DNA of 64,000 nucleotides, taken from positions 124,001-188,000 of the forward strand of contig JAEUMY010000004.1 of assembly GCA_016791265.1 (NCBI GenBank), read 5' to 3'. The number at the start of each line of letters is the position of its first letter. The stretch's first letter is position 1. A program made the translations under genes and the position numbers. Below, piece after piece: positions 36,667 to 44,597 of this stretch. A model generated the notes under the pieces. It ran no database searches. It was not told the origin of the DNA and saw only the letters and a program-made list of their open reading frames with translations. Source of the DNA: Betaproteobacteria bacterium. Its GTDB lineage: Bacteria > Pseudomonadota > Gammaproteobacteria > Burkholderiales > Usitatibacteraceae.

Positions 36667-37296
36667 TTGGCGTCCCGCACATCGCGCGGCCGCAAGCCGG
36701 CCGCGCCGCGCCCGCCTTTGCGCATCCTGCGGCCCGGCGAGGATGGCTTGGCGCGCAACGAGGCCGCGACCGGGCCGTTGCTGCTGACCCATCTATTCGA
36801 CGCGGACGAATGCGCGGGGATCATCCGGCTAGCTCCCGAGCATCCGCTGATCCGCGACACGCTGGTGCATCCGGTCGAGGGTTATCGCCACGCGCTGAGC
36901 TACCCGATTCCGCTCGCCAAGGACACGCGCTGGCTGTTCGAGCGGGTGTGGGAAGGCATCATGCTCGCCAACGAGGCCTTCGACTTCCGTCTCACCGGCA
37001 TCATGGACAGTCTCCTCGTGGTGAAGTATCCGCGCGGAGGGCACTTGGGCTGGCACACGGACTTCTCCGATCTCGCAACCTCCGCGCGCAAGGTCTCGCT
37101 GTCGATTCAGCTGTCGCCGCCCGATAGCTACGATGGCGGCGCGTTGCAGTTCTCCGACATGGGGGTGCTGCCCTTCAGTCACGAGCAGGGTGCCGGCATC
37201 GCGTTCCCCACCTATCTTTCGCACCGCGTGACGCGAGTGACTCGCGGCAGTCGCTGGGTGATGCTGGCGTGGGCATTCGGGCCGGTGTTTCGCTAA
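36667..37296 (+). CDS. 2OG-Fe(II) oxygenase family protein
   Basis: This 209-residue protein has the iron-binding triad of prolyl 4-hydroxylase-type dioxygenases: His130 and Asp132 in GWHTDF and His186 in LSHRVTRV, plus Arg196 in RGSRWVML for 2-oxoglutarate. The surrounding core (LLVVKYPRGGHLGWH, SLSIQLSPPDSYDGGALQF) fits the PKHD group that hydroxylates proteins or peptides. The start is a TTG one base after the preceding stop; a later start is possible. The substrate is unknown. Confidence 0.85.
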   Translation: MASRTSRGRKPAAPRPPLRILRPGEDGLARNEAATGPLLLTHLFDADECAGIIRLAPEHPLIRDTLVHPVEGYRHALSYPIPLAKDTRWLFERVWEGIMLANEAFDFRLTGIMDSLLVVKYPRGGHLGWHTDFSDLATSARKVSLSIQLSPPDSYDGGALQFSDMGVLPFSHEQGAGIAFPTYLSHRVTRVTRGSRWVMLAWAFGPVFR

Positions 37297-37460
37297 GTGT
37301 TCGTGGGCGAAGCTTGACAACATAAAGGTCGGTGTACCGCTGACGGCGGCGGATGCATACCGTCGCCAGACAGCCAGAATCAGATGGAATTCGGACACAG
37401 TCTGGCAGAAATGTCGGCCGCTGACCCCATCAACCTTGATAGGGTCGCGGAAGATTTTGC

Positions 37461-39077
37461 TCAAAATCCAGCCGCCATGCCGTCCTTGCGGGAGTCGGTG
37501 CCCGCGCAATAGCCCCCGTTGTCCATGCGCCAAATGAGCTGGGCGCCGCCGAAAGCGAAGTTGATGGCTTCGGGCACGGCGATGCGGTGGCCGCGTCGTG
37601 CCAGCTCCGCGCCGACAGACGCCTGCAACGCCGGCTCCAGTCCGATCGTGCCGTCGGCGTTGACGATCCAGCGCGCCGCGTCGCTCGCGGCCTGCGGGTT
37701 TTGTCCATGGTCAATCATGCGCGTGACCATTTGCACATGGCCTTGCGGCTGCATGTGGCCGCCCATGACGCCGAAACTCATGAGCGGGCGGTTGGCGTGA
37801 TCGGTGAGGAAGCCGGGAATGATGGTCTGGAAGGGGCGCTTGTTGGGCGCGACGCGATTGGGATGACCCGCGATGCGATTGAAGCCGTGGCCGCGATTTT
37901 GCAGCGCGATGCCGGTACCGGGCACGACGATGCCGGCGCCAAATCCCATGTAGTTGGACTGAATGAGGCTCACCATCATGCCGCTCGCATCGGCGGCTGT
38001 GAGATAGACCGTGCCTCCGCGCGTGGGCATGCCGTACACCGGCGCACCTGCGCAGTTCATGCGAATATTCGCAGCGCGTGACTTGAGATAGGTCTTGTCC
38101 AGCAGTGCCTCGACATCGATGTCCATGTGCGCCGGGTCGGCGACGTGGCGATACGCATCGGCGAAGGCGAGCTTCATGGCCTCCAGATGCACATGCACCC
38201 AATCCGCGCTGTCCACGCGAATATTCGCAACGTCGAAGTTCTCCAGAATGCCTAGGCAGATCAAGGCGGCGAGCCCCTGGCCGTTGGGCGGAATTTCGTG
38301 CAGCCGCACGCCGCGATAGTCGATGTGAATCGTGTCCACGGCGTCGCAGGCGTTGCGCGAAAGATCGTCCGCCGTCATCGCGGCTCCCGCAGCGGCCGAC
38401 GCCGCCGCGATCCGCTCGGCCAGCGCGCCGCGATAGAAGCTCTCGCCTTCCGACTGAGCGATGTCCGCAAGCGTTGCCGCGTGATCCGGCGAACGCCACA
38501 GCTCGCCCGCGGCCGGCGCGCGGCCGCCGGGTGCGAATATTCGCAGGAACTCGGCGTAGTCCGCGCCTTGCAGCATCGCCACCTGGCGCGACCAGCTCAG
38601 CGCGGTGATGGGTGAAACCAGATGGCCGCGATCCGCATAGCCGATCGCAGCGTCAAACAGCTTCGCGAAGGGCAGCTTTCCCAGCTGCCGCGACAGCGAT
38701 TGCCACAACGACACGCAACCCGGCACCGTGACCGCATCCCAGCCGCGCTCGGGCATGCTCTTCAGATTGGGATACTTGTGGTCGAAATACTCTGGCGTCC
38801 AGCCTTGCGGCGAGCGGCCCGACGCATTGAAGCCGCGCAAACGTGAGCCGTCCCACACGATGGCGAACGCATCCGAGCCGATGCCGTTGCTGGTCGGCTC
38901 GACGACGGTCAAGGTCATGGCGGCGGCGAGTGCGGCATCCACCGCGTTGCCGCCCTGGCGCAGCGTGGCGAGGCCGGCTTCCGTCGCCAGCGGCTGACTG
39001 GTGGCGACGACATTTCTCGCCAGCACCGGCATGCGCTGCGAAGGATAGGGACAGTCGAAACTGAACGGCGTGGTCAT
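37461..39077 (-). CDS. Gamma-glutamyltransferase family protein
   Basis: This 538-residue Ntn-hydrolase precursor should cleave itself before Thr356 (PTRGGTVYLTAADASG). Upstream it has the family core NAVDAALAAAMTLTVVEPTSNGIGSDAF and IPPNGQGLAALICLGILE; downstream SFGVMGGHMQPQGHVQM. There is no signal peptide, so it is probably cytoplasmic and could be an acylase or amidohydrolase of the family. Its ATG overlaps the stop of the OxLD gene by four bases. It carries three copies of the dispersed palindrome within 490 bases, the densest gene in the window. Confidence 0.92.
   Translation of the reverse strand: MTTPFSFDCPYPSQRMPVLARNVVATSQPLATEAGLATLRQGGNAVDAALAAAMTLTVVEPTSNGIGSDAFAIVWDGSRLRGFNASGRSPQGWTPEYFDHKYPNLKSMPERGWDAVTVPGCVSLWQSLSRQLGKLPFAKLFDAAIGYADRGHLVSPITALSWSRQVAMLQGADYAEFLRIFAPGGRAPAAGELWRSPDHAATLADIAQSEGESFYRGALAERIAAASAAAGAAMTADDLSRNACDAVDTIHIDYRGVRLHEIPPNGQGLAALICLGILENFDVANIRVDSADWVHVHLEAMKLAFADAYRHVADPAHMDIDVEALLDKTYLKSRAANIRMNCAGAPVYGMPTRGGTVYLTAADASGMMVSLIQSNYMGFGAGIVVPGTGIALQNRGHGFNRIAGHPNRVAPNKRPFQTIIPGFLTDHANRPLMSFGVMGGHMQPQGHVQMVTRMIDHGQNPQAASDAARWIVNADGTIGLEPALQASVGAELARRGHRIAVPEAINFAFGGAQLIWRMDNGGYCAGTDSRKDGMAAGF
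38061..38072. repeat. GCGAATATTCGC, exact copy, in gamma-glutamyltransferase gene
   Basis: Exact copy, read as AANIRMN. Flanks make TGCGAATATTCGCA. Confidence 0.9.
38217..38228. repeat. GCGAATATTCGC, exact copy, in gamma-glutamyltransferase gene
   Basis: Exact copy, read as VANIRVD, 156 bases from the previous copy. Confidence 0.9.
38533..38544. repeat. GCGAATATTCGC, exact copy, in gamma-glutamyltransferase gene
   Basis: Exact copy, read in the third phase as LRIFAPG. Flanks make TGCGAATATTCGCA. Confidence 0.9.
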
Positions 39078-39259
39078 GCGAGCTCGGTGCCTTCTCGCCG
39101 CGTCTCCCATGCCGCGAGATCGATGCGGTACTGCGCCATCGCCTCCTCGTACAGCTCCATCACGCAGGGAATGCAGCCCGTGCCGCAGCAATCCTGCGGC
39201 AACGGCTTAGGCGGCGGAAGCGGTTTCTCGTCGGAAATCGGCACTGCGAATATTCGCAA
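39074..39259 (-). CDS. Small oxidoreductase-like (OxLD) domain protein
   Basis: This protein of 61 residues or fewer matches the oxidoreductase-like N-terminal domain found in small bacterial proteins and at the start of some eukaryotic oxidoreductases: a proline stretch (PLPPPKPLP), then DCCGTGCIPCVMELYEEAM with four cysteines, then YRIDLAAWE. The frame opens with TTG inside the dispersed palindrome; an in-frame GTG at codon 6 (MPISDEKP) would leave the palindrome untranslated. It lies 3 bases after tctA and overlaps the next gene by four bases, so it is coupled to both. Confidence 0.8.
   Translation of the reverse strand: MRIFAVPISDEKPLPPPKPLPQDCCGTGCIPCVMELYEEAMAQYRIDLAAWETRREGTELA
39246..39257. 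repeat. GCGAATATTCGC, exact copy, at the OxLD gene start
   Basis: Exact copy between the tctA stop and the body of the OxLD gene. If the TTG start is used it is translated as RIFA. Confidence 0.9.
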
Positions 39260-39262
39260 CGA

Positions 39263-40768
39263 TCAATCCGCTTCCTGGAACGCTTCTTCGCGCTTCTTCT
39301 TGATGGCTGGCGCGAACACCAGGGCGAGCAGCACGACCGCCACACCCAGCAGCACAGCCGAGAGCGGGCGCTCGACAAAAGTCATCGGGTCGCCGCGCGA
39401 CAGCAGCATGGCGCGACGCAGGTTCTCCTCCATCATCGGACCGAGGATGAGGCCGAGCAGAAGCGGCGCCGGCTCGCAATCGAGCTTGATCAGCACGTAA
39501 CCGACAAGGCCGAAAAACGCGGTGAGATAAACATCGACGGCCGCGTTGTTGACCGAGTACACGCCGATGCAGCAGAACGCGAGGATGGCGGGATAGAGCA
39601 GGCGATAGGGAATCTTCAGGAGTTTCACCCAGATGCCGATCAAGGGCAGGTTCAGGATGATGAGCATGAGATTGCCGATCCACATGCTGACGATGAGGCC
39701 CCAGAAGAGATCGGGCTTGGACGTCATCACCAGCGGCCCCGGCTGAATGCCCTGGATGATCATCGCGCCCACCATCAATGCCATCACGGGATTGGGCGGA
39801 ATGCCCAAGGTCAGCAGCGGTACGAACGAGGTCTGCGCGGCGGCGTTGTTGGCCGACTCGGGCGCGGCGACGCCGCGGATGTCGCCCTTGCCGAAGGTGC
39901 TGGGATCCTTGGCGAGTTTCTTCTCAAGTGTGTACGCGGAAAACGACGCGAGGATCGCGCCGCCACCCGGCAGGATGCCGAGGATGGACCCGAGCAACGT
40001 GCCACGCACGACCGCGGGTGCGGCATCCTTGAAATCCTTCTTCGAAGGCATGAGGCCATGCACTTCGTTGGTGAACACGTCACGGTCGCCCTTCTTTTCC
40101 AGGTTGCGGATGATTTCGGCGAATCCGAACATGCCCATCGCGACGCACACGAACTCCAGCTTGTCCTGGATTTCCGGAATGCCGAAGGTGAAGCGCGGAA
40201 TGCCGGAATTGACGTCCTGCCCCACGAAGCCCAGCAGAATGCCGAGCAGGATCATCGCAACGGCCTTGATGACCGAGCCATGCGCCAGCACCACTGCCAG
40301 CACGAGACCCAGCGTCATCAGGGAAAAATACTCCGCCGGACCGAATTTGAAAGCGATCTCGGCCAGCGGCGGCGCGGCGGCGGCAAGCAGAAATGTGGCG
40401 ACACAGCCGGCGAAGAACGAGCCCAAGCCTGCCGTGGCGAGCGCGACCCCCGCGCGCCCCTGCCGCGCCATCTGGTAGCCATCCAGCGCCGTCACGACCG
40501 AGGACGATTCGCCGGGCAGATTGACCAGAATGGCCGTGGTCGATCCGCCGTATTGCGCGCCGTAGTAGATGCCGGCCAGCATGATCAGCGCGGACACGGG
40601 CGGCAAGGTGAACGTCACCGGCAGCAGCATCGCGATGGTGGCGATGGGGCCGATGCCGGGCAGCACGCCGATCAACGTGCCCAGCAGCACACCCAGAAAG
40701 CAGTAGAGGAGATTGGTGGTCGTGAAGGCGACCGAAAAGCCGAGACCGAGATTGGAGAGCAGTTCCAT
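39263..40768 (-). CDS. tctA: Tripartite tricarboxylate transporter, large permease TctA
   Basis: TctA is the large membrane subunit of a binding-protein-dependent secondary carrier for carboxylates. The 501-residue protein has about twelve membrane segments and the duplicated family signature: GVLLGTLIGVLPGIGPIATIA near the start and LLGSILGILPGGGAILASFSAYTLEKK in the middle. It follows tctB with a 12-base gap. Confidence 0.96.
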   Translation of the reverse strand: MELLSNLGLGFSVAFTTTNLLYCFLGVLLGTLIGVLPGIGPIATIAMLLPVTFTLPPVSALIMLAGIYYGAQYGGSTTAILVNLPGESSSVVTALDGYQMARQGRAGVALATAGLGSFFAGCVATFLLAAAAPPLAEIAFKFGPAEYFSLMTLGLVLAVVLAHGSVIKAVAMILLGILLGFVGQDVNSGIPRFTFGIPEIQDKLEFVCVAMGMFGFAEIIRNLEKKGDRDVFTNEVHGLMPSKKDFKDAAPAVVRGTLLGSILGILPGGGAILASFSAYTLEKKLAKDPSTFGKGDIRGVAAPESANNAAAQTSFVPLLTLGIPPNPVMALMVGAMIIQGIQPGPLVMTSKPDLFWGLIVSMWIGNLMLIILNLPLIGIWVKLLKIPYRLLYPAILAFCCIGVYSVNNAAVDVYLTAFFGLVGYVLIKLDCEPAPLLLGLILGPMMEENLRRAMLLSRGDPMTFVERPLSAVLLGVAVVLLALVFAPAIKKKREEAFQEAD

Positions 40769-40780
40769 GATCGCGGCCCC

Positions 40781-41236
40781 TTATTGCCCGAACGCCGGCC
40801 AGACCGGGAACGGCAGCCCCAGGCCCTTGATGAACACCAGTGTGCAAAAGGCGGCCATGACGACAGCGAGAATGAGGACCTCCTTCAACTTGAACTCATG
40901 CCCGCCAAAGGCCGTGCCGATGACGAGGAGCGCCAGCGAAATGACCATGCCCAGCGTCTTCACGATGACGCCGAACACCACCACCGCGCCGAGGATGACG
41001 AAAAGCGGCCGCAACGCGAACGCGCCAACCGGCTCGCCGTCGGCGCCCAACGCCATCAGGGTGATGATCACGCCGACCAGGGCGAGCAGCGTGCCCAGCA
41101 CGAAGGGAAAGTAGCCCGCGCCCATGCGCGCGATGGTGCCCATCGGGTAGTCGCGCGCGATGATGGCCGCGCCCGCGCCGATGGCGATGAAAATGAGGCC
41201 GGCCCAGAAGTCCTTGGGATTGCGAATTTTGATCAT
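40781..41236 (-). CDS. tctB: Tripartite tricarboxylate transporter, small permease TctB
   Basis: TctB is the small, poorly conserved membrane subunit. The 151-residue protein from the ATG at 41236 (MIKIRNPKDFWAGLIFIAIG) has four membrane segments and the typical YPMGTIARMGAGYFPFVLG loop. It lies directly before tctA. A 200-base gap holding a hairpin separates it from the tctC-type gene upstream. Confidence 0.92.
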   Translation of the reverse strand: MIKIRNPKDFWAGLIFIAIGAGAAIIARDYPMGTIARMGAGYFPFVLGTLLALVGVIITLMALGADGEPVGAFALRPLFVILGAVVVFGVIVKTLGMVISLALLVIGTAFGGHEFKLKEVLILAVVMAAFCTLVFIKGLGLPFPVWPAFGQ

Positions 41237-41279
41237 GCCGTTTGTTCGCCCAACTGCGCGCCTGTGTTGGTGGATGAGA

Positions 41280-41304
41280 GCCACCGGCGATCGCGCCCGG
41301 TGGC
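41280..41304. terminator. Hairpin between the TctC gene and tctB
   Basis: Arms GCCACCGG and CCGGTGGC flank a 9-base loop. It lacks a T-run, so it may be a processing or attenuating stem that keeps the abundant binding protein expressed above the permease. The rest of the 201-base gap shows no gene. Confidence 0.4.
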
Positions 41305-41437
41305 ATGTTCAGGCGGGCTCCTCCCCGCAGCGTGTGTCCTCTTTCCGGGACGTCGGAAGATTATGCAGGCAAAGCGCGAGGCCGGACAATCACCGGGGAT
41401 TGATCCGGCTCAAGGGGCGATCAATTCGCGGCGCGAT

Positions 41438-42397
41438 CTACTTCACCAGCCCCATGCGCTTGGCGACGTCGACGTAGACCCGCGAGCGCTCGGCCATGAA
41501 GGCGGGCACCTTGTCGACGGTGATGTCGACCAGCTCGAAGCCGCCGTCGGCCATCTTCTGGCGGAATTCGGGATCGTTGTTGATCTCGGAGAACATGTCC
41601 GACACCGCCTTGCGAATATTCGCAGGCGTGCCTTTGGGCACCGCGAGGCCGCGATAGGCGCCATCCACCCAGTCGATGCCGAGCTCCTTGAACGTCGGCA
41701 CCTCCGGGAATTGCGGATGGCGTTTCTCGGTGGCGATGGCGAGCATGCGCGCGCGGCCCTTTTGCGCGATGGCGAGCGTCACGTAAGACATGGCCGCCGA
41801 CACATGGCCGCCGATGAGTGAGGCCACCAGATCGCCCGTACCCTTGAACGGCACGTAGGATGTCGAAACACCCGCGACCTGATCGAAGCGCTCCTTGGCG
41901 AGATGGTTGGCCGAGTTGGTGCCGGAGCCGGCGAACGTGACCTCGTTGGGCTTCGCCTTGGCCGCCGCCACGAGATCGGCATAGGTCTTGAACGGACTTT
42001 CGTTGCGCACCACGATCGCGTCGGGCGTGTAGTGGTAGAAGTACACGTTGTCGATGTCGGCGGTCTTGTACTGCACCAGGCCTTCCAAGGGTTGCAGCAC
42101 CAGATGCGGCAGGTTGGTGCTGATCAGCGTGTAGCCATCGGGCGGGAAGGTGTTGGCCTGCGACCACGCGAGCGCGCCACCGGCGCCGGGCTTGGACTCG
42201 ACAATCAGCTCCTGGCCGAACTTTTTCTTGAAGTACGGTTGCTGCAACCGCGCGCCGATGTCGGACTCGCCGCCCGGCGCGAAGGGGATGATGTAGCGGA
42301 TGGGCTTGTCGGGGTACTTGCCCTGCGCGGCGGCTGGACCGCAAAGAATGAGGCCGAAGCCGGCCAAGAGGGCTGCGAGTGTTGCTCTGCGTTGCAT
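41438..42397 (-). CDS. tctC: Tripartite tricarboxylate transporter substrate-binding protein (Bug/TctC)
   Basis: This 319-residue periplasmic binding protein has a signal peptide (MQRRATLAALLAGFGLILCGPAAA|QG) and the Bug-family body: YPDKPIRYIIPFAPGGESDIGAR, PKPGAGG-like ESKPGAGGALAW, and YVPFKGTGDLVASLIGGHVSA. The ATG at 42397 has a strong GAGGAG site; the open frame continues upstream into a palindrome copy that is not needed. It should supply the TctAB permease encoded downstream. The ligand is unknown, but the neighbouring dehydrogenase suggests a hydroxy-dicarboxylate. Confidence 0.94.
   Translation of the reverse strand: MQRRATLAALLAGFGLILCGPAAAQGKYPDKPIRYIIPFAPGGESDIGARLQQPYFKKKFGQELIVESKPGAGGALAWSQANTFPPDGYTLISTNLPHLVLQPLEGLVQYKTADIDNVYFYHYTPDAIVVRNESPFKTYADLVAAAKAKPNEVTFAGSGTNSANHLAKERFDQVAGVSTSYVPFKGTGDLVASLIGGHVSAAMSYVTLAIAQKGRARMLAIATEKRHPQFPEVPTFKELGIDWVDGAYRGLAVPKGTPANIRKAVSDMFSEINNDPEFRQKMADGGFELVDITVDKVPAFMAERSRVYVDVAKRMGLVK
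41612..41623. repeat. GCGAATATTCGC, exact copy, in tctC
   Basis: Exact copy, read as TPANIRKAV, a conserved-looking position for this family (PADVRAAL type). Flanks make TGCGAATATTCGCA. Confidence 0.9.
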
Positions 42398-42413
42398 GGT
42401 TTTCTCCTCGATT

Positions 42414-42425
42414 GCGAATATTCGC
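42414..42425. repeat. GCGAATATTCGC, exact copy, upstream of tctC
   Basis: Exact copy in the 36-base gap between the dehydrogenase stop and the tctC start, just before the GAGGAG ribosome site. Confidence 0.9.
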
Positions 42426-42433
42426 ACTGTGTT

Positions 42434-43489
42434 TCAGATGGCCGATGCGATGGCCTTGCCCACTTCTTCCGTACTCGCCGAACCGCCCATGTCGCGGGTG
42501 CGCGGTCCGTCCAGCAGCACTTTCTCAATCGCCTTCACCACGGCGTCGCCCGCGTCCTTGTGGCCCAGATGCTCAAGCAGCATGGCGCCCGACCAGATCT
42601 GCCCGATGGGATTGGCGATGCCCTTGCCGAAAATGTCCGGCGCGCTGCCATGCACGGGCTCGAAACACGACGGAAATTCGCGCTCGGGATTCAAGTTGGC
42701 CGATGGCGCGATGCCGATGGTGCCGGTGCAGGCGGGCCCCAGGTCCGAGAGGATGTCGCCGAAAAGATTCGACCCCACCACCACGTCGAACCAATCGGGA
42801 TGCTGCACGAAGTGCGCGGTGAGAATGTCGATGTGGTACTGGGCCGTCCTGATGTCGGGATACTGGGCCGCCATCAGCTTGAAGCGCTCGTCCCAGTACG
42901 GCATGGTGATGGCAATGCCGTTGGACTTGGTGGCGGACGTGACGTGCTTTTTCGCGCGCGTCTTCGCGAGTTCAAACGCGTACTTGAGAATGCGGTCGGT
43001 GCCGCGCCGCGTGAAGATGGAGAGCTGGGTCACGAACTCGGCATCCGTGCCGCCATGCATGCGCCCGCCCACCGACGAATATTCGCCTTCGTTGTTCTCG
43101 CGCACCACCCAGAAGTCGATGTCACCGGGCTTTCTGCCGGCAAGCGGCGACGGCACACCAGGCATCAGCCGCACGGGACGCAGGTTCACATAGAGCTGGA
43201 ATTCGCGACGGATGGGAATCAGCAAGCCCCAGAGCGAAACATGATCCGGCACGGTGGGAAAGCCGACCGCGCCGAGAAAGATCGCGTCATGTTGGCGAAT
43301 TTCAGCGAGCGCGCCTTCCGGCATCATGCGACCGTGCTTCAGGTAGTGGTCGCAACTCCACTCCTTTTCGTCCCATTGGAACGCGATGCCGAACTTGCGC
43401 CCGGCGGCTTCGAGCACGCGCATGCCCTCCGGAACCGTCTCCTTCCCGATGCCATCGCCGGCGACCACCGCAATCTTGTAATGAGCCAA
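42434..43489 (-). CDS. Tartrate/D-malate/isopropylmalate-type dehydrogenase
   Basis: This 351-residue beta-decarboxylating dehydrogenase oxidises a (2R,3S)-hydroxy-dicarboxylate with NAD. It has the IPMDH-fold core (AVVAGDGIGKETVPEG, LYVNLRPVRLMPGVPSPL, VVRENNEGEYSS, GSNLFGDILSDL, FEPVHGSAPDI). The LWGLLIPIRREFQLYVN segment resembles tartrate and D-malate dehydrogenases more than LeuB. I chose the TTG at 43489, one base after the hydrolase stop. It lies between the hydrolase and the TctC gene. The ENNEGEYSS motif, conserved in the family, coincides with a palindrome core. Confidence 0.88.
   Translation of the reverse strand: MAHYKIAVVAGDGIGKETVPEGMRVLEAAGRKFGIAFQWDEKEWSCDHYLKHGRMMPEGALAEIRQHDAIFLGAVGFPTVPDHVSLWGLLIPIRREFQLYVNLRPVRLMPGVPSPLAGRKPGDIDFWVVRENNEGEYSSVGGRMHGGTDAEFVTQLSIFTRRGTDRILKYAFELAKTRAKKHVTSATKSNGIAITMPYWDERFKLMAAQYPDIRTAQYHIDILTAHFVQHPDWFDVVVGSNLFGDILSDLGPACTGTIGIAPSANLNPEREFPSCFEPVHGSAPDIFGKGIANPIGQIWSGAMLLEHLGHKDAGDAVVKAIEKVLLDGPRTRDMGGSASTEEVGKAIASAI
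43075..43086. repeat. ACGAATATTCGC, core copy, in dehydrogenase gene
   Basis: Core intact, first outer base changed. Read as GEYSS, which is a conserved catalytic-region motif, so this copy may owe its sequence to protein constraint. Confidence 0.65.
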
Positions 43490-43490
43490 C

Positions 43491-44402
43491 TCACTTCCCC
43501 CCAAAAAAGACAATCAGTTCCTTCAGCAGTTCGTCGGGCGCTTCCTCCGCGATGTAGTGTCCACAGTCCAGCGGTCGGCCCGTCACGGTGTACTCGACTG
43601 CCGTCACCGCGCGCCATTCGGCGAGCACGTCAAAGCAGCGCCCCACCGCGCCCTCCCGCGCCCAAAGCGCATGCACGGGGCAGCGGATGCGCTGTCCGGC
43701 CGCCCGATCTTCGCGATCATGCTTGAGATCGATGGTGGCCGCCGCACGATAGTCGTTGCACATGGCTTCCACGGTCGCATAGTCGCTTACATGTCGCGAA
43801 TATTCGCGATAGGCATCGTCATCAAACGGCGCGAGACCTGCTGGCCCCTGGCCGATCTTGCGTTCGAGAAAAAGCGCGGGTTCGGCGGCGATGAGCCGCT
43901 CAGGCAACGGCGCGGGCTGGATGAGAAAGAACCACCACCAGTACGAGCGCGCGAAGTCCAGGTCGGTCTGCTCGTACATGGCGAGAGTGGGCGCGATGTC
44001 GAGCAGCACGAGTGTTCGCGCGGCGTCAGGATGATCGACCGCCAGCCGGTGCGCGACTCGTCCGCCGCGGTCATGACCGGCGATGTGAAAGCGCGCGTGT
44101 CCCAAGGACCGCATGACCGCGACCAGATCGGCGGCCATCGCGCGCTTCGAATATTCGCGACAGTCGGCGCTGGCCGCGGGCTTGTCGGAATCACCGTAGC
44201 CGCGAAGGTCGGGCACGACCACATTGAAGTGGGTGGAGAGCCGCGGCGCCACCTTGCGCCACATCACGTGCGATTGAGGAAAACCGTGCAGGAGCAGCAC
44301 CGCGGGCCGTCCGCTGTGGATGGGCCCAACCCGCGCATTGAGCGTCGCGCCCTCGCCGGCGATGCGCCGCGTCTCGAATGTCGTCCATGCAGGCGTTGCC
44401 AT
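43491..44402 (-). CDS. Alpha/beta hydrolase, haloacetate dehalogenase-like
   Basis: This 303-residue hydrolase has the nucleophile Asp111 in GHDRGGRVAHRL, an acid near 135, and a late His in CGHYIAEEAP. Arg112 and Arg115 match the carboxylate-binding arginines of fluoroacetate dehalogenase. The halide-pocket segment, SYWHW in those enzymes as I recall it, is SYWWWFF here, with Trp156 replacing the His, so it may prefer another haloacid, an epoxide or an ester. It heads the dehydrogenase-tctC-tctB-tctA cluster and contains two palindrome copies. Confidence 0.85.
   Translation of the reverse strand: MATPAWTTFETRRIAGEGATLNARVGPIHSGRPAVLLLHGFPQSHVMWRKVAPRLSTHFNVVVPDLRGYGDSDKPAASADCREYSKRAMAADLVAVMRSLGHARFHIAGHDRGGRVAHRLAVDHPDAARTLVLLDIAPTLAMYEQTDLDFARSYWWWFFLIQPAPLPERLIAAEPALFLERKIGQGPAGLAPFDDDAYREYSRHVSDYATVEAMCNDYRAAATIDLKHDREDRAAGQRIRCPVHALWAREGAVGRCFDVLAEWRAVTAVEYTVTGRPLDCGHYIAEEAPDELLKELIVFFGGK
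43796..43807. repeat. GCGAATATTCGC, exact copy, in hydrolase gene
   Basis: Exact copy, read as REYSRHV. The perfect dyad extends to 16 bases, TCGCGAATATTCGCGA (43794-43809). Confidence 0.9.
44147..44158. repeat. TCGAATATTCGC, core copy, in hydrolase gene
   Basis: Core intact, first outer base changed. Read as REYSKRA. Confidence 0.75.
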
Positions 44403-44462
44403 GCATGAACACTACTGCATTGGTTGCGCTGCGGGATTGATGCGCGGCAATCGGCTAGCGCA

Positions 44463-44597
44463 CTACCAGGCGACATGCCGCGTCGCGCAGGGGTCGCCGG
44501 CGTCCCCGCGACATACACCCCCAGCGACAACGGCCGCGACGATCGCGAAGATCGCCACGGCGATCAGTGCGACAAGGCGCGGCCGGCAACCCCTCAC
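44463..44597 (-). CDS. Possible small membrane protein coupled to the DUF2917 gene
   Basis: A 44-codon frame starts at a GTG that overlaps the stop of the DUF2917 gene as GTGA (44594-44597). Its product has a short basic N-terminus, one strongly hydrophobic stretch (LVALIAVAIFAIVAAVVAGG) and a polar tail with two Cys. The overlap and the membrane segment argue for a real gene; the small size argues for caution. Nothing else is seen in 44403-44462. Confidence 0.45.
   Translation of the reverse strand: MRGCRPRLVALIAVAIFAIVAAVVAGGVCRGDAGDPCATRHVAW

Noticed and set aside
35202..36860. Extended N-terminal frame of the binding lipoprotein reaching 36860
   Set aside because: The extension runs through the divergent unknown gene and part of the oxygenase gene and has no signal; the lipobox start near 36173 is far better.
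37364..37406. Terminator between the 2OG oxygenase and gamma-glutamyltransferase genes
   Set aside because: GCCAGAC and GTCTGGC form 7-base arms, but the loop is 28 bases and no T-run follows, so it was not listed. The 164-base gap shows a lone TTGACA (37314-37319) without a matching -10 box.
15457..44402. A fluoroacetate pathway linking the FlK-like thioesterase and the dehalogenase-like hydrolase
   Set aside because: The two genes are 28 kb apart, both families are broad, and the hydrolase has lost the halide-binding His. There is no evidence of fluorometabolism.
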